NCBI GenBank assembly: GCA_003455655.1
Contig: DMQP01000071.1
Span: forward strand, 1-9,115
Origin: Treponema sp.
GTDB lineage: Bacteria; Spirochaetota; Spirochaetia; Treponematales; Treponemataceae
Length of the DNA: 9,115 nucleotides
Reading direction: 5' to 3'
Shown here: piece after piece, positions 1 through 7,356 of the stretch
How the letters are laid out: every line of letters starts with the position of its first letter
Position numbering within the stretch: the first letter of the stretch is position 1
The notes under the pieces: model-generated
Seen by the model: the letters and a program-made list of their open reading frames with translations, nothing else
Told to the model about the DNA's origin: nothing
The model's database searches: none
Made by a program: the position numbers and the translations under genes

Positions 1-2
1 TG

Positions 3-836
3 TATCCTTACTTCCAACCGCTGTACAATTTTAGCGACGGCTTCAATGTTCTTAATCCAGAAAACGGTCTGCAAGTTACAGTCGTACTCTTACGCATCAT
101 AGAAGATTTGTTCCAGGGATGCCGCAACATAGAGTTCAACTTTGGTGCAGATGAAAAGTTGTCAGCATTAAAAGACAATATCAATGCAATACTTTCTGAA
201 TGGACATCTTACCGTGAAGATTTGTTTGAAAAGCGTTATGGCGATTATTTGCGCAACTTTGTAAACCAATTGTATTCACAAAACGACTGGGATAAGAGTC
301 AGTATGGAAAAGAATCTCTTACAAACATTTTGTGGCGTACTAAATACTACTTCCTTCCCAACTTTAACTTTACACAGATTCTGCTTAATAAACCCAGCAA
401 CGACAATCCTTACAAACCGCTTGCAGGACGCACTGACTATTTGAAGACTGCACTGTCGCTCATTGTAAAACGCATTGACGAAAATGCAGAAGGTCAAAAG
501 GCTGTTCTTGGTGTAATTAATCCGTGGGAACGCTACGAATTTGACTTACCCAATACGGTTTCAAAACGACTTGATGTTCTTTTGGGTGCAAAGCGTCAGA
601 CCAACACATCTGCAACAAACGCAAACTTAATTAAATACACACTTTGTATTGTTTCTGTTCTTGACTGGTGGATTAACAATCCTCAAAGTCCAGCATACAC
701 TACAAACGCCATGCACATTTACCGCATTTCGGACAAAGACGGAGGACCAGCATTCTCTGCACCTGTTCGTTCTGATCAGAATCAACTGTTTGCTGCTGCT
801 GTTAAACGCGCAGTTGCTGCTCGTCAACAAAAATAA
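3..836 (+). CDS. C-terminal part of an unrecognised protein (5' end outside the window)
   Basis: This frame is open from the first bases of the window to a TAA at 834-836, giving 277 visible residues. No stop lies upstream, so the true start is outside. The TTG at 108 is an ordinary internal leucine codon with no ribosome site, because the open frame continues through it to the left edge. The visible part is soluble-looking, with no membrane segment or signal. It is rich in aromatic residues and asparagine, with an acidic helical stretch (ADEKLSALKDNINAILSEW) and a lysine/arginine-rich alanine tail ending in VAARQQK. I do not recognise the family. A spirochaete-specific domain of unknown function (DUF5312 would be my first guess) is possible but unverified. 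The gene converges on the solute-binding protein gene with a 10-base gap, and I see no terminator there. Confidence 0.8.
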   Translation, partial: YPYFQPLYNFSDGFNVLNPENGLQVTVVLLRIIEDLFQGCRNIEFNFGADEKLSALKDNINAILSEWTSYREDLFEKRYGDYLRNFVNQLYSQNDWDKSQYGKESLTNILWRTKYYFLPNFNFTQILLNKPSNDNPYKPLAGRTDYLKTALSLIVKRIDENAEGQKAVLGVINPWERYEFDLPNTVSKRLDVLLGAKRQTNTSATNANLIKYTLCIVSVLDWWINNPQSPAYTTNAMHIYRISDKDGGPAFSAPVRSDQNQLFAAAVKRAVAARQQK

Positions 837-846
837 CAGTTGCAAT

Positions 847-2520
847 TTACTTGGCAGGGTTTATGCCCCACAGCTCTAACTGTTGGTGTATAAGCTCTGT
901 CATTGTTTTTCCTGCTTCTTCCATTCCCATTTCTTTTAGTCTTACAACCATTTCATTCCACTTTGTATCAAACTCTTTAGGATCAGAAACAATGCATTGA
1001 ATAAGACTTTGTTTAACATATTCATCTGCAGCAAGTAATAAATCGTTTGTTTCTTTTGGTAAATTGTATCGCCACAACTGACCATAGGGAGGTCGCTCAA
1101 GTGTAGACGAAGGAGGAAAGAGATCAATCCACATGTCAACACCATAGCGAGAAAGAGTTTCTTTTTCGACAGGAAGATATCCGTCTATAATGTTAGGTCT
1201 TGTATCGCGAACAATACTGTCGCCTTTAGAATCAACAGCAGCATTTCCATACTCAGGGAATGGATACACCCACTTACCTACGCCTGTCTTTGCTGAATAA
1301 TCAGGATCAGTTTTTTGTCGCATCAGTTCTTCTGGAGGAACAATTCTCTTGCCGTCTTTGACAATATAGTTTACTCCTTCTATTCCCCAGTTGACTAAAA
1401 CCTGTGCTTCTTCAGAACACATCCAGTCCATAAATTTAAACGCACGAACAACATCGCTACAATTTTTAGAAATGCTTATGCCCCAACCGCCAGCGTATCC
1501 AAAATCTGTAAGTGAAGGGTCACGATATTTTTCATCAGAAACAATTGGAAGATATGCGTATGTTCTTTCTGGCATTCCATCTGAAACCAACTGCTTGCGA
1601 ATATCTGTGTAACCCCACAAAGGATATCCTATGCCCAAGACACGACCCGATGCAATTTTTGCTTTCCACATTTCTTCTGTTTGAGTAAATGATTCTGGGT
1701 CAAGTGTTCCATCGTGGTACAATTCATTAAGCCAACGGAAAAAAACAGCCATGTCTGGGTTTAAGAATTTATACTGAGCTTCATAAGTTGTGTTATCGAC
1801 AATCCACTGTCCGTTATCTGGAAGACCAATAACATAGTTTGCAAGATTTCCCAAACCGACATACCACAAAGAACCTTCTGTTAAAAGCGAAAGACCAATT
1901 GTGGGCTGACCGTTTATTGTGGGATTATTTTTTAAATATATGCGTAAAAGTCGTGCATAATCATCAAGTGTTTTAATTTTAGGATAGCCAAATTCTTTTA
2001 AGACAGCATGTTGTATTTGCAGTGAACCAGAAGTTTCTAAAATTTTACTATGAACTTCATATGTTCCGAAAGAATAAATATGTCCGTCACTGTGCTTTAA
2101 TTTTGCAAGTTCTGTTCCGTATAATTTTTTCATATTCTCGCCATACTTTTCAATTAAGTTGACGACTGTTCCATCTGGGCTTTCCCATGCATCAAGAGCA
2201 ATAACCGCTTTGGCATCAATTAGTTTTGTAAGATCACCCTTTGCATAAATAAAATCATCATAGCGACCATTCGCAACCATAAGTGGTATAGCCAGTGAAT
2301 CGCTTGCGTGTGTTTCGTGAATATCTAATGTAACACCTGTTTTTGCCGTAATTGCTTTTGCAACAGGATCGTCAAATGAAATGTCAGAAAATCCATCTGA
2401 AGAAAAAAAAGTAAAAGTTATAGGATTGTAAATAGAAAGATCTTCTTCAGAAATTTTTCGAGAACAAGAAAATAGTAATGCAGAAAGACACAGTGTACAT
2501 AAAAGTAAGCGATGTTTCAT
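847..2520 (-). CDS. Extracellular solute-binding lipoprotein (family 1, YtcQ/LplA/LipO-like)
   Basis: This 557-residue protein is probably exported and lipid-anchored as a carbohydrate-type binding protein. The N-terminus has basic residues, a hydrophobic core and a lipobox LLFS-C, with the acylated cysteine at residue 19. The mature part has the order seen in large family 1 binding proteins. A strand and dynein-like start near 33-65 (DPVAKAITAKTGV) is followed by a hinge region with DGHIYSFGTYE near 145-155. Next come GGWGISISKN near 344-353 and an FKFMDWMCSEEAQ helix with NWGIEGVNY near 361-385. The C-terminal lobe is helical and carries YGQLWRYNLP near 479-488. About 557 residues is normal for this long subgroup. 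The ATG at 2518-2520 overlaps the TGA of the upstream regulator gene (ATGA). It has AGGAGG at 2528-2533, seven bases upstream. No permease gene follows, so it may serve sensing as much as transport. The ligand cannot be read from the sequence. Confidence 0.9.
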   Translation of the reverse strand: MKHRLLLCTLCLSALLFSCSRKISEEDLSIYNPITFTFFSSDGFSDISFDDPVAKAITAKTGVTLDIHETHASDSLAIPLMVANGRYDDFIYAKGDLTKLIDAKAVIALDAWESPDGTVVNLIEKYGENMKKLYGTELAKLKHSDGHIYSFGTYEVHSKILETSGSLQIQHAVLKEFGYPKIKTLDDYARLLRIYLKNNPTINGQPTIGLSLLTEGSLWYVGLGNLANYVIGLPDNGQWIVDNTTYEAQYKFLNPDMAVFFRWLNELYHDGTLDPESFTQTEEMWKAKIASGRVLGIGYPLWGYTDIRKQLVSDGMPERTYAYLPIVSDEKYRDPSLTDFGYAGGWGISISKNCSDVVRAFKFMDWMCSEEAQVLVNWGIEGVNYIVKDGKRIVPPEELMRQKTDPDYSAKTGVGKWVYPFPEYGNAAVDSKGDSIVRDTRPNIIDGYLPVEKETLSRYGVDMWIDLFPPSSTLERPPYGQLWRYNLPKETNDLLLAADEYVKQSLIQCIVSDPKEFDTKWNEMVVRLKEMGMEEAGKTMTELIHQQLELWGINPAK

Positions 2521-4094
2521 TGCTTTTCCTCCTGAGTTCTTTTGAATTCTTTTGGAGTCATGTTGGTATGCTTTTTAAACTTGAGGTAGAAGTAGTCAGT
2601 ATTGCTATATCCAACAAGTTTTGATATTTCGTAAATTTTAAGACTTGTTGTTTCAAGCATATTCTTTGCTTGTTCAATACGAATAATATCAAGATATGTA
2701 TTAAAAGGAACACCTGTGTACTCTTTGAATTTTTTTCCTAAGTAAGCGCTGTTACAGTTAAATAAATCTCCTAACAGTTCAAGCTTTAGTTCTCTATTGT
2801 AATTTGTTTTTACATACTGAATAACTTTAAGAATGGTAGAGCTTGCTGTGTTTGAAGTAAACGATTCTGCAAGTCCAGTCGTAAAGTCAATAACAATATC
2901 CATCATCTCGTCAAAATAATTCTGCGTGTAAATTAAATTAACTAAGTCTAGTGCAGGAACAGTTTCTAATTCTTTTTCGGGATGTTTTGTATGAACTGAA
3001 TTTTGTGTATCAACAATAAATGCCATGCACAATTTTTTTATTTCTTCTATGCTTAGCACACTTGTCTTAAGCCACTTCCGCAATTGTTCCATAAGCACAT
3101 TTATTTTTTGCAAGTCATATATTTCTATATATTGAGTCAACTCTGGAATACGCGTAAAAATATAATTACTGTCAAAACCATCTGGCTTTTTACCCAAACG
3201 GAGTGCAGAGTCTTCATCACTTTCCAAATCGCTGTTAACAATGTAGGGCTTTTCTGTAAAGAAAAACAACTGCTGATACAAAAGATGTGCTTCATTGTAA
3301 CTTTCAAGCGCACCCTCTAACGAAGCTTTACGCATACCTAATGAAGCAATTGAACCAGTTTTATTTTTTTGCAAGCGTAAACACAAACGTTCTAAATGTC
3401 GTTTAACTGTTTCTTCGCCTTCATCGCAAAAGACAATGACATACGATGCGTCCATCACAAACGAAAAATGTTTTAAGTAAACAAAACAATCTTCTGCACT
3501 TGCTTCAAACTGTTGAGTTTCTCCGTTAACACATCCTGCGCGTTCCAAAGAAACAATTGCAACTTGATACTGACTTTTTTGAGTAAACTCATCTGTGGGA
3601 ATAGAACGCGTTGTTCCCTGAACAAACAATTGCTTAAAGCGTAATGCAAGTTCTTCTTTTTCTGCAGAGGACCGAAGTGTTGCAATTTCTGCTTCACTTA
3701 CAATATCTTTTTTTATTGCACGAATTTTTTCTTCCAATTCATCTTCGTCTATAGGCTTAACAATATATCCTTTTGCACCAAAGTTAAGTGCTTTTTGCGC
3801 ATAGTCAAAATCGCTGTAACCAGACAGAATTAAAAACTTAGGCTTTGACGGAAAGTTCTGCGGATTATCATGCACTTGTTTAATAACATCAATACCTGTT
3901 TGTCCGGGCATATTTATATCAAGCAAAACAATTGACGGTGCTAGTTCAACCAGTTGTTCCAATGCTTCTTCGCCAGTAGATGCTTCTCCGCAAATAGCGC
4001 ATCCTAATTTTTCCCAGTCAATTATTTTTTCCAAACCGTGACGAACAATTTCTTCGTCATCTACAATTAACACCTTCAGTTTTTGTTCAGTCAT
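2517..4094 (-). CDS. YesN-type response regulator: receiver plus AraC-type DNA-binding domain
   Basis: This 525-residue cytoplasmic regulator pairs with the kinase gene just upstream. Residues 6-125 form a CheY-like receiver with acidic pocket D12/D13, phosphoacceptor D59 (LLDINMPG), S91 in the LSGYSDF switch motif and conserved K113 (VKP). All expected residues are present. The middle part, about 175-285, resembles the degenerate GGDEF-like module of YesN/CdaR-type regulators (IASLGMRKASLEGALESYNEA). This is a pattern-based call and is less certain. The C-terminus, about 420-520, is an AraC/XylS domain with two helix-turn-helix units: LGDLFNCNSAYLGKKFKEYTG, then the family signature IYEISKLVGYSNTDYFYLKF with MTPKEFK after it. 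The ATG at 4092-4094 lies inside the end of the kinase gene (8-base overlap). AGGAGG at 4104-4109 gives nine-base spacing, so translational coupling is likely. Likely targets are the divergent control region or remote transport genes. Confidence 0.94.
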   Translation of the reverse strand: MTEQKLKVLIVDDEEIVRHGLEKIIDWEKLGCAICGEASTGEEALEQLVELAPSIVLLDINMPGQTGIDVIKQVHDNPQNFPSKPKFLILSGYSDFDYAQKALNFGAKGYIVKPIDEDELEEKIRAIKKDIVSEAEIATLRSSAEKEELALRFKQLFVQGTTRSIPTDEFTQKSQYQVAIVSLERAGCVNGETQQFEASAEDCFVYLKHFSFVMDASYVIVFCDEGEETVKRHLERLCLRLQKNKTGSIASLGMRKASLEGALESYNEAHLLYQQLFFFTEKPYIVNSDLESDEDSALRLGKKPDGFDSNYIFTRIPELTQYIEIYDLQKINVLMEQLRKWLKTSVLSIEEIKKLCMAFIVDTQNSVHTKHPEKELETVPALDLVNLIYTQNYFDEMMDIVIDFTTGLAESFTSNTASSTILKVIQYVKTNYNRELKLELLGDLFNCNSAYLGKKFKEYTGVPFNTYLDIIRIEQAKNMLETTSLKIYEISKLVGYSNTDYFYLKFKKHTNMTPKEFKRTQEEKQ

Positions 4095-5871
4095 TTTCCG
4101 TTGCCTCCTGTAAACGCATAAGTGGAACTCGGATGGTAACAGTCGTTCCTTTATCTAGCTGACTTTCTATATGCAATCCATACTGTTTTCCGTAAAACAA
4201 TTTTATGCGCTGATTCACATTCAACATGCCAATTGAAGTACTTACTGTTTCAACGGTATTCATTTCAAGTTTTTGCGTAAGAGATTGAAGTTGTTGTTGA
4301 GTCATACCACAACCATTGTCTTTAACAGAAATAGTAAGTTCATCTCCTTCTGTATCAACCAAAATATAAATAAATCCGTCTTTAGTGCGAGACTCTAGTC
4401 CGTGAGAAAAAGAATTTTCAACTAAGGGTTGAATGAGTAAAGGAAGAATTGCAACATCTTTTACTGGACTTAAAAACATAATAGCGTAGGAAACACGAGA
4501 AGCAAAACGCAAATGCTGAATTTCAAGATAATTGCTTATTACATCTATTTCTTCCATAAGCGAAACTGGATGTTCTGCAACATCAAGATTATGACGAAGA
4601 ATTTTTGCAAGCAGTTTTATTGTGTACGCAACATCTTTGTTTGAATCTGCAATTGCTTGCATACGAATTGTTTCAAGCGTGTTGAACAAAAAGTGCGGAT
4701 TAATTTGACTAGCAAGCATTTTAAATCGTATGTCATTCTGTCGAGACAAAAGTTGTTCTTGGCTTATTTTATGACGATACACTTCATCAATAAGTGTTTT
4801 TATATTAGAAGAAGTTTTTGTAAGTTGGTCAAACATCTGCGCAAATTCATCTGAACCAGTAAGACGCGGTCCTGTTTCAAAATCGTTTTGAACTATTTTT
4901 TTAATTTCGTTATCAATATAGCTAACTCGTCTTTCAAAATAATGCGAGAACAAAACCAGCAACAATGCAGAAATTGCAGCACCCGATGCCATAATCAACA
5001 GACAAATAATAACCGTTTGCAGTGTTGTCATGCGCATTACTTGACGCGGTATAAATTGCATCAGAACCATTGTACTTGCTCTATCTTCATACAAGCGACA
5101 GAACAATGCAGCAGACCGTTCACCATTCCAGTCTATATCGTTTACCGTTGTAACATCATCTGAAAAAGTTTGCGACAAAAACAAAGGTCTTCGCGAATCT
5201 GGCAAATCGTGTGAAGAGAATTCTAACTTACCGTTTACAGCAATAAGTGTTTCGTATTCAAGATTATGCAAAAGTCGCAAAACAGTTTCTGCTGCAATGT
5301 TTATAGAAAGAACAGCAATAAAAGAATTATCTGAACGACTGTGAACGGCACGAACTAACGAAAGCATTTTTTTGTGTGAAATGTTATCAACTTTCATTGT
5401 CCACAAAATGTTACCGTGAGATTCTATGGCTTGTCTGTACCACAAAGAATTTTTTATATCATCAGTTGCTTTAATAAAATATGCGTTGTCGAGTATGGTT
5501 GGATTTTCGGTATAATAGCGAAAACTTGCAACATCAGCATTCGTCCGTAAAAAGTCATCTAGAAACTGAGTGTTTGCATACTGTTCATACACTTCCTGAG
5601 CAGAAGTATAATGACGTAACAAAGTATCTTGAACTGTTTTGTTAACAAAAAGACTGTCGCTCATTGCTTCGGTACTACGGAGCATCGTTTGATAAAGACT
5701 TGCCGTTTGCAAAATTGACGCTCTGCTTACGCGCCTTTGCCATTCCCCTAAGCGATAGTTAAGCCAAAAAGACATAATTACCGTAATAATGGCAATGGGA
5801 ACGAGGAAAGCAATCACATACAGAACCATCAGTTTGGTCCTGATTTTTAGATTGTTGAACGAAAGCGCCAT
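4087..5871 (-). CDS. YesM-type membrane sensor histidine kinase
   Basis: From the chosen start this is a 594-residue inner-membrane kinase. A first membrane segment at about 14-37 is followed by an extracytoplasmic sensor region of about 250 residues. A second membrane segment lies at about 286-309, then a HAMP-like linker to about 360. The His_kinase domain (YesM/LytS class) carries [15 protein letters not shown] with phosphoacceptor H393. A Bergerat-fold ATPase follows, with N486 in [17 protein letters not shown] at 518-523 and [16 protein letters not shown] from 546. The first glycine of the usual GIG(L/M) box is a serine here. An in-frame ATG at 5887-5889 would add six residues. Neither start has a Shine-Dalgarno sequence. 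I prefer 5869-5871 because the best promoter places its start point on that ATG, and the upstream ATG lies in that promoter's spacer. The gene is first in the operon; its role is probably to sense a ligand presented by the lipoprotein encoded downstream. Confidence 0.93.
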   Translation of the reverse strand: MALSFNNLKIRTKLMVLYVIAFLVPIAIITVIMSFWLNYRLGEWQRRVSRASILQTASLYQTMLRSTEAMSDSLFVNKTVQDTLLRHYTSAQEVYEQYANTQFLDDFLRTNADVASFRYYTENPTILDNAYFIKATDDIKNSLWYRQAIESHGNILWTMKVDNISHKKMLSLVRAVHSRSDNSFIAVLSINIAAETVLRLLHNLEYETLIAVNGKLEFSSHDLPDSRRPLFLSQTFSDDVTTVNDIDWNGERSAALFCRLYEDRASTMVLMQFIPRQVMRMTTLQTVIICLLIMASGAAISALLLVLFSHYFERRVSYIDNEIKKIVQNDFETGPRLTGSDEFAQMFDQLTKTSSNIKTLIDEVYRHKISQEQLLSRQNDIRFKMLASQINPHFLFNTLETIRMQAIADSNKDVAYTIKLLAKILRHNLDVAEHPVSLMEEIDVISNYLEIQHLRFASRVSYAIMFLSPVKDVAILPLLIQPLVENSFSHGLESRTKDGFIYILVDTEGDELTISVKDNGCGMTQQQLQSLTQKLEMNTVETVSTSIGMLNVNQRIKLFYGKQYGLHIESQLDKGTTVTIRVPLMRLQEATEND

Positions 5872-5906
5872 ATAATCAGTATAAACCATTTTTTGCCCAT
5901 TGAAAA
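5870..5906 (-). promoter_or_regulatory. Predicted sigma70-type promoter of the kinase-regulator-lipoprotein operon
   Basis: Read on the minus strand, TTTTCA (5906-5901) and TATACT (5883-5878) are separated by 17 bases. They match the consensus at 4/6 and 5/6 positions. The start point predicted from the -10 box falls at about 5871, the A of the preferred kinase ATG. No other pair of comparable quality was seen in the bases just upstream. The -35 hexamer overlaps that of the divergent pyr promoter. Not experimentally known. Confidence 0.5.
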
Positions 5907-5935
5907 GCAGAATAAAATGCGCTACAATGTGCCGA
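5900..5935 (+). promoter_or_regulatory. Predicted sigma70-type promoter of pyrBIC
   Basis: TTGAAA (5900-5905) and TACAAT (5923-5928) are spaced by 17 bases, each matching the consensus at 5/6 positions. The predicted start is near A5935, giving a leader of only about 20 bases before the pyrB ATG. That leaves no room for a PyrR-type or leader-peptide attenuator. The promoter lies downstream of the TTG at 5893 that would open a longer pyrB frame, which argues against that start. Confidence 0.65.
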
Positions 5936-5942
5936 TTTACTT

Positions 5943-5948
5943 AGGGGG
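5943..5948 (+). promoter_or_regulatory. pyrB: Ribosome binding site fixing the pyrB start
   Basis: AGGGGG lies seven bases before the ATG at 5956. The frame stays open upstream to a TTG at 5893, but only the 5956 start has a ribosome site, lies downstream of the promoter, and yields a protein of normal family length. Confidence 0.8.
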
Positions 5949-5955
5949 TGTTGGT

Positions 5956-6879
5956 ATGTTGACTGGCAGACATATTATAGAGCCGGGCGATTTGACCGTT
6001 GCAGAAATTGAAGATATCTGTCGTGTGGCAGAACAGATAATTGTTGACCCTGTTTCATTTCAGGATGTGTGTCGCGGGAAAATTCTTGCGACACTTTTTT
6101 TTGAGCCAAGCACTAGAACGCGTTTGAGTTTTGAAGCAGCAATGCTCCATTTAGGCGGAACCGTAGAAGGTTTTGCCGATGCAAGCTACACATCAAGTAC
6201 TAAAGGCGAAACTCTTGCCGACACCATACGGGTTGTTAGTTCGTATGTAGATGTCATAGCCATGCGTTCTCCAAAAGAAGGTGCGGCTTTACTTGCATCA
6301 AAGTTTAGTGCCTGCCCCGTCATTAACGCTGGAGACGGTGGACATTACCACCCCACACAAACACTTACCGATTTGCTTACCATTCGTGCGCTACAAGGTG
6401 GCTTTGAAGGTCATACCGTTGGTTTTTGTGGAGACTTAAAATTTGGCCGCACCGTACACTCTCTTGCAAAAGCAATGAGCCGTTACCCCAAAAATAAGTT
6501 TGTCTTTATTAGCCCCGAAGAACTGCGTGTTCCCGAATACATTACAAAAGACATTCTTGAACCAGCTGGAATTGAATACACAACCGCAGAACGCCTTGAA
6601 GAAGTAATTGGAGACTTAGACATTCTGTACATGACTCGTGTACAAAAAGAACGCTTCTTTAACGAACAAGATTATATACGCCTCAAGGACAGTTACATTC
6701 TTGATTGCGAAAAAATGAAACTTGCCAGAAAAGACATGATTGTTTTGCACCCGCTTCCTCGTGTAAATGAAATTGCACCTGAAGTTGATGCCGACCCCCG
6801 CGCTGCTTACTTCAAACAAGTTAAATACGGAATGTATGCACGCATGGCACTTATTGCAAAGTTGACTGGCTGTCTGTAA
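5956..6879 (+). CDS. pyrB: Aspartate carbamoyltransferase catalytic subunit (EC 2.1.3.2)
   Basis: This cytoplasmic enzyme joins carbamoyl phosphate and L-aspartate to give N-carbamoyl-L-aspartate, step 2 of de novo pyrimidine synthesis. The 307 residues match the usual length of about 305-311. Visible family motifs in order are the carbamoyl-phosphate loop [13 protein letters not shown] (48-60), the SSTKGETL loop with K83, and MRSPKEG with R104. These are followed by HPTQTL with H132 and Q135, [12 protein letters not shown] from 159, [12 protein letters not shown] with R228, and HPLPRV (265-270). All catalytic and substrate-binding residues expected from E. coli PyrB appear present. It is first in an operon with pyrI 15 bases downstream, so the expected assembly is the E. 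coli-type holoenzyme of catalytic trimers and regulatory dimers. The start at 5956 is supported by AGGGGG and by the promoter position. Confidence 0.97.
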   Translation: MLTGRHIIEPGDLTVAEIEDICRVAEQIIVDPVSFQDVCRGKILATLFFEPSTRTRLSFEAAMLHLGGTVEGFADASYTSSTKGETLADTIRVVSSYVDVIAMRSPKEGAALLASKFSACPVINAGDGGHYHPTQTLTDLLTIRALQGGFEGHTVGFCGDLKFGRTVHSLAKAMSRYPKNKFVFISPEELRVPEYITKDILEPAGIEYTTAERLEEVIGDLDILYMTRVQKERFFNEQDYIRLKDSYILDCEKMKLARKDMIVLHPLPRVNEIAPEVDADPRAAYFKQVKYGMYARMALIAKLTGCL

Positions 6880-6894
6880 TTTTGGAGGAAGAAA

Positions 6895-7356
6895 ATGCTT
6901 AACGTAGAAGAAATAAAAAACGGTTTGGTAATAGATCACATTCATGCAGGAAGTGGTTGGAAAGTGTTTCAGTGGTTAGGTTTGCATACAGGCAAATACA
7001 GTTGTGCCCTTATTGTAAACGCAGCCTCTAGTAAAAGCGGAAAAAAAGATATCATCAAAATTGATAACATCATCAACATAGACTACAGTGTCTTGGGCTT
7101 TCTTGATCCTAACATTACTGTCAATGTAATTCAGAATTCCAAAATCGTTAAAAAAATCAACATGGAACTTCCAGAAAAAATTGAAGGAGTTATCCGCTGT
7201 AAAAACCCACGCTGTATAACTATTACCGAACGATATGTTCCCCAAGAATTCCGTTTGGTAGATCGTGCAAAATCTGAATACCAGTGCATGTACTGTGACG
7301 CAAAATACACAGGTGGCGCAGATGCATTCGAACTTGAAACCGTTGAGGGTAACTAA
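6895..7356 (+). CDS. pyrI: Aspartate carbamoyltransferase regulatory subunit
   Basis: This is the non-catalytic allosteric subunit that binds nucleotides and links PyrB trimers. At 153 residues it has the same length as E. coli PyrI. The N-terminal allosteric domain keeps VIDHI (12-16, with D14 and H15) and [10 protein letters not shown] with K51 and K55. It also has K87 ahead of ELPEKI. By alignment from memory these correspond to E. coli effector-site residues. The C-terminal zinc domain has C102-x4-C107 and C131-x2-C134, a complete four-cysteine site, so folding and contact with PyrB should be intact. Feedback inhibition by CTP (with or without UTP) and activation by ATP are expected from the family but not shown here. 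GGAGG at 6884-6888 lies six bases before the ATG. Confidence 0.96.
   Translation: MLNVEEIKNGLVIDHIHAGSGWKVFQWLGLHTGKYSCALIVNAASSKSGKKDIIKIDNIINIDYSVLGFLDPNITVNVIQNSKIVKKINMELPEKIEGVIRCKNPRCITITERYVPQEFRLVDRAKSEYQCMYCDAKYTGGADAFELETVEGN

Noticed and set aside
108..110. TTG as a start for the left-edge gene
   Set aside because: No ribosome site precedes it and the frame remains open to the window edge, so it is internal.
805..835. Possible terminator hairpin (TTGTTG/CAGCAA on the minus strand)
   Set aside because: The stem is six pairs with a wobble, no T run follows on the minus strand, and on the plus strand it has a mismatch.
811..843. CAGTTGC direct repeat at 811-817 and 837-843
   Set aside because: Seven bases with one copy inside a coding region; no link to any element, so probably chance.
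4657..5163. Open frames of 65 and 91 codons on the plus strand opposite the kinase gene
   Set aside because: They lie antisense to a strongly supported gene, lack ribosome sites and have low-complexity compositions typical of shadow frames.
5931..5955. E. coli pyrC-type start-site switching, where a C-initiated transcript folds onto the ribosome site
   Set aside because: Only two or three pairs can form between GCC at 5931-5933 and the later G residues, too weak to block a ribosome.
6616..6945. A 109-codon minus-strand frame spanning the pyrB-pyrI junction
   Set aside because: It is antisense to two clear enzyme genes and has no recognisable motif or ribosome site.
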